Positions 1 through 6,534 of a stretch of 13,258 nt of DNA are shown here, one piece after another. The stretch is from Oscillospiraceae bacterium (lineage in GTDB: Bacteria; Bacillota; Clostridia; Oscillospirales; Oscillospiraceae). The notes beneath the pieces were generated by a model. That model saw nothing but the letters and a program-made list of their open reading frames with translations. It had not been told where the DNA came from and ran no database searches. Both the position numbers and the translations under genes were made by a program. The stretch is taken from positions 1 to 13,258 of the forward strand of contig JAEDLP010000046.1 in NCBI GenBank assembly GCA_016295225.1, read 5' to 3'. The number at the start of each line of letters is the position of its first letter. Position 1 is the stretch's first letter.

Positions 1-56
1 AGGGGAGGCTCTTTGCAAAAAACACACCCATTCCTACTGATAAGGAGGATACCAAT
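1..56 (+). promoter_or_regulatory. leader and ribosome binding site of argJ
   Basis: A strong Shine-Dalgarno AAGGAGG lies at 42-48, 8 bases before the argJ ATG at 57, and fixes that start even though the argJ frame is open back to the window edge. Stop codons of two other frames fall here (TGA at 38-40, and TGA at 58-60 overlapping the argJ ATG). An upstream gene such as argC could therefore end here, but the 12-19 codons visible are too few to recognise. Confidence 0.6.
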
Positions 57-1292
57 ATGATTACCATTCCCGGCGGCATCACCGCCCCCAAGGGTTTCAA
101 GACCGCAGGCGTACACTGCGGCGTAAAGGACAATTTCACCACCCCCCAGCCCGATAAGCTGGACCTGGCCATGGTCCTCTCTGAGGTTCCCTGCGCCGCG
201 GCCGGCACTTACACCCGCAACGTGGTCAAGGCTGACCCCGTCATCCTCTCCATGAAGCATCTGGCCGACGGCAAGGCCCAGGGCATCATCGCAGACAGCG
301 GCAACGCCAACGCCTGCGCCCCCAAGGGCATGGAAAACGCCGTCCGCATGGCCAACGCCGCCGCCGCCGCCACCGGCCTGCAGCCCGAGGACTTCGCCGT
401 CTGCTCCACCGGCATCATCGGTGTGGAGCTGAACATCGACGCCATCGAGAAGGGCATCCCCAGTCTGGTGGCCAAGCTGTCTGACGACGCCCAGAGCTCC
501 GACGACGCCGCCCACGCCATCATGACCACTGACCTGAAGAAGAAGGAGATCGCCGTCCAGGTGGAGATCGGCGGCAAGACCGTCACCGTGGGAGCCATCG
601 CCAAGGGTTCCGGCATGATCCACCCCAACATGGGCACCATGCTGTGCTTCGTCACCACCGACTGCGCCATCGAAAGCGCCGTCCTCCAGTCCATGCTGAA
701 GGACGTGGTGAACAAGACCTTCAACCGGGTCACCGTGGACGGTGACACCTCCACCAACGACACCTGCGTGGTCCTGGCCAACGGCCTGGCCGGCAACGAG
801 ACCATCACCGGCCCCGGCGCGGAGTATGACACGCTCTTCGCCGCTCTCCGGGAGGTCTGCCAGTACGAGGCCAAGATGATCGCCGGCGACGGCGAAGGGG
901 CCAGCCACCTGCTGACCTGCACCGTCCAGGGCGCCGCCTCCGAGGAGAAGGCCGAGTTCATGGCCAAGGCCGTGGTCCGCTCTCCCCTGGTCAAGTGCGC
1001 TGTCTACGGCGCCGACGCCAACTGGGGCCGGGTCCTGTGCGCCATCGGCTACTCCGGCGCTGAGTTCGACCCCAAGGCCGTAGAAGTGAAGTTCCAGTCC
1101 AAGGCCGGCGAGCTGCTGGTCTGCGCCGGCGGCCAGGGCGTTGCCTTCGATGAGGACCTGGCCAAGAAGGTTCTGTCCGAGGAGGAGGTCATCATCCTGG
1201 TGACCATGACCGAGGGCGATGCCTCCTGCTCCTGCTGGGGCTGCGACCTGACCTACGACTACGTGAAGATCAACGGCGACTATCGCAGTTAA
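57..1292 (+). CDS. argJ: bifunctional glutamate N-acetyltransferase / amino-acid acetyltransferase (ArgJ)
   Basis: ArgJ moves the acetyl group from N-acetylornithine to glutamate, giving ornithine and N-acetylglutamate. Bifunctional members can also use acetyl-CoA to prime the cycle. The 411-residue protein has the usual family length. It shows the self-cleavage region KGSGMIHPNMGTML (residues 183-196). ArgJ precursors are cut before the Thr of this motif to give alpha and beta chains, and that Thr (T194) becomes the nucleophile. Other family landmarks are CSTGIIG (116-122), the DGDTSTND segment near residue 230, and VYGADANWGRV in the C-terminal part. One oddity is that the residue before the cleavage Thr is Gly (NMG/T) where Ala is usual. 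It is the first gene of the arg run, 33 bp upstream of argB. Whether it is mono- or bifunctional cannot be decided from sequence; absence of a separate argA here favours bifunctional. Confidence 0.96.
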   Translation: MITIPGGITAPKGFKTAGVHCGVKDNFTTPQPDKLDLAMVLSEVPCAAAGTYTRNVVKADPVILSMKHLADGKAQGIIADSGNANACAPKGMENAVRMANAAAAATGLQPEDFAVCSTGIIGVELNIDAIEKGIPSLVAKLSDDAQSSDDAAHAIMTTDLKKKEIAVQVEIGGKTVTVGAIAKGSGMIHPNMGTMLCFVTTDCAIESAVLQSMLKDVVNKTFNRVTVDGDTSTNDTCVVLANGLAGNETITGPGAEYDTLFAALREVCQYEAKMIAGDGEGASHLLTCTVQGAASEEKAEFMAKAVVRSPLVKCAVYGADANWGRVLCAIGYSGAEFDPKAVEVKFQSKAGELLVCAGGQGVAFDEDLAKKVLSEEEVIILVTMTEGDASCSCWGCDLTYDYVKINGDYRS

Positions 1293-1325
1293 TCCCCATT
1301 CCGAAAGAGAAGGAAGGCAGATCCC

Positions 1326-2186
1326 ATGAACATGAACAACTATATGGAGCGCTCCACCGCCCTGGTGGAAGCCCTGCCCTACATTCAGAAATACTACGGC
1401 AAGACCGTGGTCATCAAATACGGCGGCAACGCCATGATCTCCGAAGAGCTCCGCAGCGCCGTCATCAGCGACATCATCCTGCTGAACCTGGTCGGCGTCC
1501 GGGTGGTCATGGTCCACGGCGGCGGCCCGGAGATCGCGGATATGCTGAAGAAAATCGGCAAGCAGTCCCACTTCGTGGACGGCCTGCGCTACACCGACGA
1601 GGAGACCATGGACATCGTCCAGCAGGTTCTCTGCGGCAAGGTGAACAAGAACCTGGTCTCCATCATCAACAACCTGGGCGGCAAGGCCATCGGCCTGTGC
1701 GGCCTGGACGGCGCTCTCTTCCAGGCCAAGAAGCTGGACGAGAAGTACGGCCTGGTGGGCAAGATCGTCAAGGTCTGCCCCCAGGTGGTCAACGACTGCC
1801 TGGCCGACGGCTACATCCCCGTGATCTCCACCGTGGCCCTGGGCATTGACAACGACACCTCCTACAACATCAACGCCGACACTGCCGCCGCCGAGCTGGC
1901 CATCGCCCTGGGGGCGGAAAAGCTCATCCTGCTCACCGACGTCCGGGGCGTCCTCCAGGACCCCAAGGACGACACCACCCTCATCCGCCAGATCCGCGCC
2001 CACGAGGTCCCCGGCCTCATGGCCAGCGGGGTCATCGGCGGCGGCATGATCCCAAAGATCGAGTGCTGCGTCAACGCCATCGAAAACGGCGTCCTCCGCA
2101 CCCACATCCTGGACGGCCGTATCCCCCACTCCATCCTCACCGAGATGCTCTCCCACCAGGGCGTCGGCACCATGATCTGGGCCTAA
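1326..2186 (+). CDS. argB: acetylglutamate kinase (ArgB)
   Basis: ArgB phosphorylates N-acetylglutamate with ATP, the second step of cyclic arginine synthesis, in the cytoplasm. The 286-residue protein is a complete amino-acid-kinase-fold enzyme. Visible motifs are KYGGNAM (31-37, phosphate-binding Lys), HGGGPEI (64-70), YNINADTAA (180-188), LTDVRGV (203-209) and GGGMIPKI (238-245). The N-terminus carries an extra helix of the type LVEALPYIQKYYGK (13-26) before the first strand. In the family this helix marks hexameric, arginine-inhibited kinases, which fits a pathway that uses ArgJ and is controlled at this step. That regulation is inferred, not shown. The start at 1326 is supported by AAGGAAGG at 1310-1317, 8 bases upstream; a second ATG two codons later is less well spaced. 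Translation is probably coupled to argJ, 33 bp away. Confidence 0.97.
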   Translation: MNMNNYMERSTALVEALPYIQKYYGKTVVIKYGGNAMISEELRSAVISDIILLNLVGVRVVMVHGGGPEIADMLKKIGKQSHFVDGLRYTDEETMDIVQQVLCGKVNKNLVSIINNLGGKAIGLCGLDGALFQAKKLDEKYGLVGKIVKVCPQVVNDCLADGYIPVISTVALGIDNDTSYNINADTAAAELAIALGAEKLILLTDVRGVLQDPKDDTTLIRQIRAHEVPGLMASGVIGGGMIPKIECCVNAIENGVLRTHILDGRIPHSILTEMLSHQGVGTMIWA

Positions 2187-2202
2187 CTTTTTCTTGAAAA
2201 AG
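2187..2202. repeat. A/T inverted repeat right after argB
   Basis: CTTTTTC-TT-GAAAAAG forms a perfect 7-bp inverted repeat starting on the base after the argB stop codon. It lacks a GC-rich stem and a following T-run (GCCG follows), so it is a poor intrinsic terminator. A similar A/T repeat follows upp at 13109-13123. Confidence 0.5.
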
Positions 2203-2307
2203 GCCGTAACCCACTATCATTTATCTCCGCCGCGCGGATTCAAATGAGCGAAAAGTCAGCAAAAAGAACTTTAATTGCGCTTCCAACGCTGTGCGTATCT
2301 TAGATTC

Positions 2308-2336
2308 TTGACCCGGTAACAAAACCTTGATTACAT
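2308..2336 (+). promoter_or_regulatory. candidate internal promoter for argD-argF
   Basis: TTGACC (2308-2313, five of six consensus bases) is followed after 17 bp by TTACAT (2331-2336, three of six), with a TG one base before it as in an extended -10. The inverted repeat TTGAT-TAC-ATCAA (2327-2339) covers the -10 and could be an operator. The rest of the 214-bp argB-argD gap (2187-2400) shows no convincing gene or riboswitch. The -10 is weak and the call is tentative. Confidence 0.3.
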
Positions 2337-2393
2337 CAAACGATTTCCCCAGCGTCCCGAAGTGGACACAACTTCATAATCTTCCCCAAGAAA

Positions 2394-2399
2394 AGGAGG
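2394..2399 (+). promoter_or_regulatory. ribosome binding site that decides the argD start
   Basis: AGGAGG ends one base before an ATG at 2401, too close to serve it. A second in-frame ATG at 2407 is 7 bases downstream, a normal spacing, so 2407 is taken as the start of argD. Confidence 0.75.
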
Positions 2400-2406
2400 T
2401 ATGACC

Positions 2407-3585
2407 ATGACTTTTGACGAACTCAAGACCATGGACGACACCTACGTCATGCAAACCTACGCCCGGTTCCCCGTGGACATCGACCACGGCGTGAACGCCA
2501 CCCTGTACAGTCTCTCCGGCAAGGAGTACATCGACTTTACCAGCGGCATCGGCGTCAACTCCCTGGGCTGCGCCCATCCCCGATGGATCCAGGCCATCGC
2601 CGATCAGGCGGGCAAGCTGGGTCATATCTCCAACCTGTACTACACCCAGCCCGGCGCCCAGCTGGCCAAGACCCTCTGCCAGCGGGCCGGCATGACCTGC
2701 GCCTTCTTTGGCAACTCCGGCGCGGAGGCCAACGAGGCCATGATCAAGACCGCCCGGAAGTACAGCTTCGACAAGTACGGCAAGGGCCGCAGCACCATCC
2801 TCACCCTGAACCGGTCCTTCCACGGCCGCACCATCGCCACCCTCACCGCCACCGGCCAGCCCGCCTATCACAACTACTTCTTCCCCCTGAACGAGGCTTT
2901 CCGGTACGCCGACCCCACCTGGGAGAGCGTGCTGGAGCAGGCCGGCGACGATGTCTGCGGCGTCATGGTGGAGCTCATCCAGGGAGAGGGCGGCGTGAAC
3001 CCCCTGGACCGGGAATTTGTCCAAAAACTGGCCGGACTCTGCCAGGAAAAGGACTGGCTCCTGCTGATAGATGAGGTTCAGACGGGCATCGGCCGCACCG
3101 GCTCCCTCTTCGCCTACCAGCAGTTCGGGGTTCAGCCCGACGTGGTCTCCTTCGCCAAGGGGATCGCCGGGGGCATGCCCATGGGCGGCATCCTCACCGG
3201 CGATAAGTGCGCCAAGGTCCTCTCCTTCGGCACCCACGGCTCCACCTTCGGGGCCAACCCCATGTCTGCCGCCGCCGCTTTGACCGTTCTGGACATTCTG
3301 GACGACGGGATGATGGCCGAGGTCAAGGAAAAGGGTGAGTACCTGCGGGCCGGCATCCGGTCCATCGGCAGCCCGGAGCTGGGCGACATCGTAGGCATGG
3401 GCCTCATGCTGGGCGTGGATGTAAAGGGCCCCCGCACCAACAAGGAGCTGGCCGCCCTGCTGGCGGAGAACGGTCTTCTCATCCTCACCGCCGGCAGCCG
3501 CCTGCGCCTGCTGCCCCCCCTGACCATCACCAAGGACGAAATGGACAAGGGTCTTGCGATTTTGAAGCAGACCCTGGCCCAATGA
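2407..3585 (+). CDS. argD: acetylornithine aminotransferase (ArgD)
   Basis: ArgD is a PLP enzyme that converts N-acetylglutamate semialdehyde and glutamate to N-acetylornithine and 2-oxoglutarate. The class-III aminotransferase signature is clear. With the start at 2407 (392 residues) it has GNSGAEANE at 102-110, IDEVQTGIGRTG around the cofactor-binding Asp222, and FAKGIAGGMPMGG with the Schiff-base Lys251. HGSTFGANP follows the lysine, as in subgroup II enzymes. It lies between argB and argF, which points to acetylornithine rather than GABA or ornithine as the substrate. Some family members also act on succinyl-diaminopimelate, which cannot be excluded. An alternative start at 2401 adds only Met-Thr. 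Its stop codon is 23 bp before argF, with the argF ribosome binding site in between, so the two are cotranscribed. Confidence 0.95.
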   Translation: MTFDELKTMDDTYVMQTYARFPVDIDHGVNATLYSLSGKEYIDFTSGIGVNSLGCAHPRWIQAIADQAGKLGHISNLYYTQPGAQLAKTLCQRAGMTCAFFGNSGAEANEAMIKTARKYSFDKYGKGRSTILTLNRSFHGRTIATLTATGQPAYHNYFFPLNEAFRYADPTWESVLEQAGDDVCGVMVELIQGEGGVNPLDREFVQKLAGLCQEKDWLLLIDEVQTGIGRTGSLFAYQQFGVQPDVVSFAKGIAGGMPMGGILTGDKCAKVLSFGTHGSTFGANPMSAAAALTVLDILDDGMMAEVKEKGEYLRAGIRSIGSPELGDIVGMGLMLGVDVKGPRTNKELAALLAENGLLILTAGSRLRLLPPLTITKDEMDKGLAILKQTLAQ

Positions 3586-3608
3586 GAGATAGAAGGAGGC
3601 AATCCCCC

Positions 3609-4517
3609 ATGAAAAAAGACCTGCTGAAGCTGCTGGACCTGAGCAGCGAAGACATTCTGGAGATCCTGGACACCGCCGACCAGCTGAAGGAAATGCGGAA
3701 GAAGGGCATCCAGCACCCCTTCCTGGCCGGTAAGACCCTGGCCATGATTTTTGAAAAGAGCTCCACCCGCACCCGTGTCTCCTTTGAGACCGGCATCTAC
3801 CAGCTGGGCGGCAACGGCATCTACCTGTCCGACAAGGACAGCCAGATCGGCCGCAACGAGCCGGTGGAGGACACCGCCCGGGTCCTGTCCCGGTTCTGCG
3901 ACGGCATCATGATCCGCACCTTCGCCCAGGAGGAGGTGGAGACCCTGGCCAAATACGCCACCATCCCCGTCATCAACGGCCTCACCGACTTCTGCCACCC
4001 CTGCCAGGTCCTGGCCGACCTGATGACCATCCGGGAGCACAAGGGCAAGCTGGAGGGCCTGAAGCTGTGCTACATCGGCGACGGCAACAACATGGCCAAC
4101 TCCCTCATCGTTGGCTGCCTGAAAGTGGGCATGAAAGTAGCCATCGCCTGCCCCGAGACCTACATGCCCGACCCCGTCATCCTGGAATTCGCCAAGGACT
4201 ACCCCGGCATGTTCCAGTGCACCCCCGACATTCTGGCGGCCGCCAGGGACGCCGACGTGCTCTACACCGACGTGTGGGCCTCCATGGGCCAGGAGGGCGA
4301 GTTCAACGAGCGCAAGCTGGTCTTTGAGGGCTACCAGATCAACGACGCCGTCATGGCGGTGGCCCACGAGGGGGCCATGGTCCAGCACTGCCTGCCCGCC
4401 CACCGGGGTGAGGAGATCACCGCCGAGGTCTTCGAGGCCCACGCCGACGAGATCTTCGACGAGGCAGAAAATCGTCTCCACGCCCAGAAGGCAGTTATGT
4501 ACCTGCTCATGAAGTAA
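3609..4517 (+). CDS. argF: ornithine carbamoyltransferase (ArgF)
   Basis: ArgF joins ornithine and carbamoyl phosphate to make citrulline. The 302-residue length is typical. The N-terminal carbamoyl-phosphate domain shows STRTR (52-56) and HPCQ (130-133). The ornithine domain has DVWASMGQ (221-228) and the HCLP loop (260-263), whose Cys closes on ornithine. These identify ornithine rather than aspartate carbamoyltransferase. The start at 3609 is chosen because AAGGAGG (3593-3599) sits 9 bases upstream. A longer in-frame reading beginning at 3582, inside the argD stop, would add nine arginine-rich residues without a good ribosome binding site. It could be the biosynthetic (argF) or catabolic (arcB) type. 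Position at the end of argJ-argB-argD supports the biosynthetic role. A strong terminator begins at its stop codon. Confidence 0.96.
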   Translation: MKKDLLKLLDLSSEDILEILDTADQLKEMRKKGIQHPFLAGKTLAMIFEKSSTRTRVSFETGIYQLGGNGIYLSDKDSQIGRNEPVEDTARVLSRFCDGIMIRTFAQEEVETLAKYATIPVINGLTDFCHPCQVLADLMTIREHKGKLEGLKLCYIGDGNNMANSLIVGCLKVGMKVAIACPETYMPDPVILEFAKDYPGMFQCTPDILAAARDADVLYTDVWASMGQEGEFNERKLVFEGYQINDAVMAVAHEGAMVQHCLPAHRGEEITAEVFEAHADEIFDEAENRLHAQKAVMYLLMK

Positions 4518-4561
4518 AACAAACAACGGACGAGGCATCCCGCCTCGTCCGTTGTTTGTTT
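4517..4561. terminator. bidirectional intrinsic terminator between argF and ogt
   Basis: Two perfectly complementary 20-base arms (4517-4536 and 4542-4561) flank a 5-base loop, ATCCC. The GC-rich inner part (CGGACGAGGC/GCCTCGTCCG) is flanked by A-rich sequence on the left and T-rich sequence on the right. It can therefore stop transcripts of argF on the plus strand and of ogt on the minus strand, whose stop is 15 bp away. The left arm includes the last base of the argF stop codon. Confidence 0.92.
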
Positions 4562-4576
4562 TATCCTCTGTGGGAT

Positions 4577-5035
4577 TCATTTCTCCCGATAAGCAATCCC
4601 CTCCAGGTCCAGCAAGAACCGCTTTCGATCCAGGCCACCGGAGTAACCCCCCAGGGTCCCGTCCGCCCCGATGACCCGGTGGCAGGGGATAAGGATGGGC
4701 AGGGGATTCCTGCCGTTGGCCTGGCCCACCGCCTGATACCCTCTGGGACAGTCCGCCCGGCGGGCCAGCTCCCGGTAGGAGATGGCCGTGCCGTAGGGGA
4801 TATCCAGCAGGGTCCGCCAGACCCGCCGCTGGAAGTCTGTACCCCCGGGGTTCAAAGGCAGGTCAAAGTTCTGACGGCTGCCGGCAAAATACTCCTCCAA
4901 CTGCCGGCGGGCCTCCTCAAAGAGGGGCAGGTGGTCATAGCCGCCATAGTCTCCAAAGACCAGGGCGGCCAGGCAGTTCTCCTGGGCAAAGAGGGTCAGC
5001 GGCCCCATGGGGGTGAAAATCACTGCTTGCTCCAT
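4577..5035 (-). CDS. ogt: methylated-DNA--[protein]-cysteine S-methyltransferase (Ogt/AGT)
   Basis: This suicide repair protein takes the alkyl group from O6-alkylguanine onto its own cysteine. The 152-residue protein is a short single-module AGT with the active-site motif PCHRV (117-121; acceptor Cys118). It also has ISYREL (85-90), whose Tyr helps flip the base, the ANGRNP segment (106-111), and GGYSGGL (129-135) in the C-terminal part. There is no Ada-type N-terminal regulatory domain. The position matching the intercalating arginine finger of human AGT (17 residues before the Cys) is Gln101. The ATG at 5035 is preferred because AAGGAG (5044-5049) lies 8 bases upstream; a GTG at 5044 overlaps that site. 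It follows niaR by 66 bp with no visible terminator or good promoter, so it is probably cotranscribed with the NAD genes. Confidence 0.93.
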   Translation of the reverse strand: MEQAVIFTPMGPLTLFAQENCLAALVFGDYGGYDHLPLFEEARRQLEEYFAGSRQNFDLPLNPGGTDFQRRVWRTLLDIPYGTAISYRELARRADCPRGYQAVGQANGRNPLPILIPCHRVIGADGTLGGYSGGLDRKRFLLDLEGIAYREK

Positions 5036-5101
5036 GGTAAACACTCCTTCCCGCGTGGTTTGGGATCAGTTTACCAGAAGGAACGCCAAAAGTCCAACCT
5101 C

Positions 5102-5647
5102 TCAGCCGCAGCCAGAGCACTCCACAGGCTCAAAATCCTGGAGGGGAGCCAGAAATCCCTCCTCTTCCAGCCGCTTTTCAATCAGATCCAAAAGCTCCTG
5201 GCTGTCCGCCCGGACGGTATGGTAGTGGTAGTTGGAGGTCACGTTTTTCAGCAGGCTGGATTTGCCCGCCGCGATTCCCTCCACAAACCTTTTCACGTCC
5301 ATCCGGGACCGGATGCCCATGGGCGCCCGAATGGTGCCGTAAATCCGGTGGGAGACGAACACGTCCTCCACGATCCCGCCCAGGTCCACGATGGCGTTCA
5401 GCTCCCGCTCTACCTCCTCGTCGGTGTGGACCACCTTGTAGACCCGCCGGCAGGCCGCCGGTTCCTCCATCCGGTACCCCCGGGAGAGGGACACGATGGC
5501 TGCCCCCTGGGCCCGCAGAAGGGCGATGTCCTGGACGATGATCTGTCGGCTGACCCCATACGCCGCCGCCAGCACTGCGGCGGAAACCGGCGTTTCCTCC
5601 TGGGAGAGGCGTTTTAGAATTTCCTGTCGCCTTTCTTCTCCTTTCAT
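5102..5647 (-). CDS. niaR: NiaR-type niacin-responsive transcriptional repressor (HTH_11 + 3H domain)
   Basis: NiaR (YrxA) represses NAD synthesis and niacin uptake genes in Firmicutes and Thermotoga when nicotinic acid is present. The 181-residue protein has an N-terminal winged helix (about 5-60, recognition region VSRQIIVQDIALLR at 32-45) and a C-terminal 3H ligand/metal domain. The histidines giving the 3H name are visible: HTDEE (His74), SHRIYG (His100) and YHYHTV (His141, His143), with Glu82 as a further likely metal ligand. The start at 5647 has AGGAGG upstream at 5652-5657. It lies 12 bp after nadC in the same operon. Likely operators sit over the nadB and nadA promoters, so it should regulate its own operon and nadA. 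The last residues are CSGCG, a CxxC tail of unknown significance. Confidence 0.92.
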   Translation of the reverse strand: MKGEERRQEILKRLSQEETPVSAAVLAAAYGVSRQIIVQDIALLRAQGAAIVSLSRGYRMEEPAACRRVYKVVHTDEEVERELNAIVDLGGIVEDVFVSHRIYGTIRAPMGIRSRMDVKRFVEGIAAGKSSLLKNVTSNYHYHTVRADSQELLDLIEKRLEEEGFLAPLQDFEPVECSGCG

Positions 5648-5659
5648 AGACCCTCCTCG

Positions 5660-6517
5660 TCACTCCACGGGGTGAAGGTTCTTCAGGGACAGGTCCAGAA
5701 TGGGAGAGGAGTGGGTCAGCGCGCCGCTGGAGATGTAATCCACCCCCAGGTCGGTGAGCCGGGCGATGTTCTCTCTAGTCACGTTGCCGGAGACCTCCAC
5801 CTCCGCCCGTCCGCCGATGATGGCCAGGGCCTGGGCCATCTCCTCATGGCTCATGTTATCCAGCATGATGATGTCCGCCCCGGCTTCCACGGCCTCCCGG
5901 ACCATATCCAGGGTTTCCACCTCCACCTCGATCTTCCGAACGAAGGGGGCGTACTCCCTGGCCCGGCGGACAGCCTCCTTCACGCCGCCGGCCGCGCCGA
6001 TGTGGTTGTCCTTCAGCATGACCCCGTCGGACAGGTTGTACCGGTGGTTGTTTCCGCTGCCGGTGCGTACCGCGTATTTCTCAAAGATACGGTTGTTGGG
6101 GGTAGTCTTTCTGGTATCCAGCAGCTTGGTCCCGGTCCCTTCCAGCAGGCTGGCCACCGCCCGGGTGTGGGTGGCGATGCCGCTCATCCGCTGGAGGTAG
6201 TTCAGGGCGGTCCGCTCGCCGGAGAGCAACACCCGGATATCTCCCCGCACCGTGGCGATTTTCTGGCCGGCCTTGATCTTCTCCCCGTCAGTGGCATAGG
6301 CGGTCACCTGGGTATCCTCATCCAGCAGGGTAAAGACCCGCGCGAAGACATCCATGCCGCACAGAACCCCGTCCTGCTTGCAGATGAGGTCCACCTCTCC
6401 CATCCGGGCACAAGGCATGACACTGTTGGTGGAGACGTCCTCGCTGGTGATATCCTCCCGCAGGGCGCTGAGGAGCAGGGGCTCCACGTTCAGCTTCATG
6501 GTCACTTGATCAAACAT
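5660..6517 (-). CDS. nadC: nicotinate-nucleotide diphosphorylase (carboxylating), quinolinate phosphoribosyltransferase (NadC)
   Basis: NadC converts quinolinate and PRPP to nicotinate mononucleotide, CO2 and pyrophosphate, where de novo synthesis joins the common NAD path. The 285-residue length is normal. Motifs in order are ERTALNYLQRMSGIAT (101-116), DTRKTTP (134-140), the RTGSGNNHR-to-LKDNHI block (151-172), KIEVEVE (195-201), IMLDNM (217-222) and VEVSGNV (240-246). These Arg, Lys, His and Glu/Asp positions form the quinolinate and PRPP sites of the family. The DTRKTTP block separates it from plain nicotinate phosphoribosyltransferases. The ATG at 6517 has AAGGAG (6527-6532) 9 bases upstream. 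It begins 17 bp after the nadB stop and is followed 12 bp later by niaR, so all three are one transcript. Confidence 0.96.
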   Translation of the reverse strand: MFDQVTMKLNVEPLLLSALREDITSEDVSTNSVMPCARMGEVDLICKQDGVLCGMDVFARVFTLLDEDTQVTAYATDGEKIKAGQKIATVRGDIRVLLSGERTALNYLQRMSGIATHTRAVASLLEGTGTKLLDTRKTTPNNRIFEKYAVRTGSGNNHRYNLSDGVMLKDNHIGAAGGVKEAVRRAREYAPFVRKIEVEVETLDMVREAVEAGADIIMLDNMSHEEMAQALAIIGGRAEVEVSGNVTRENIARLTDLGVDYISSGALTHSSPILDLSLKNLHPVE

Positions 6518-6534
6518 AGTAAAACGCTCCTTTT

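Noticed and set aside
1..60. C-terminal end of argC at the left edge
   Set aside because: Frames that stop here give only 12-19 residues with no ArgC similarity that I can recognise; position alone is not enough to annotate it.
2244..2303. 19-codon open frame in the argB-argD gap (MSEKSAKRTL...)
   Set aside because: There is no ribosome binding site before the ATG, no repeated arginine codons that would suggest an arginine leader peptide, and no attenuator hairpin after it.
2374..3582. 402-codon minus-strand open frame opposite argD
   Set aside because: It mirrors the argD reading frame almost end to end and has no family signature.
3132..4580. 482-codon minus-strand open frame opposite argD and argF
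   Set aside because: It is antisense to two clear enzymes, crosses the terminator hairpin and shows Gly/Val/Asp/His-rich shadow composition without motifs.
5036..5101. Possible separate ogt promoter (TTGGAC, 18 bp, TAAACT on the minus strand)
   Set aside because: Only three and four of six positions match consensus, so it is not distinguishable from chance.
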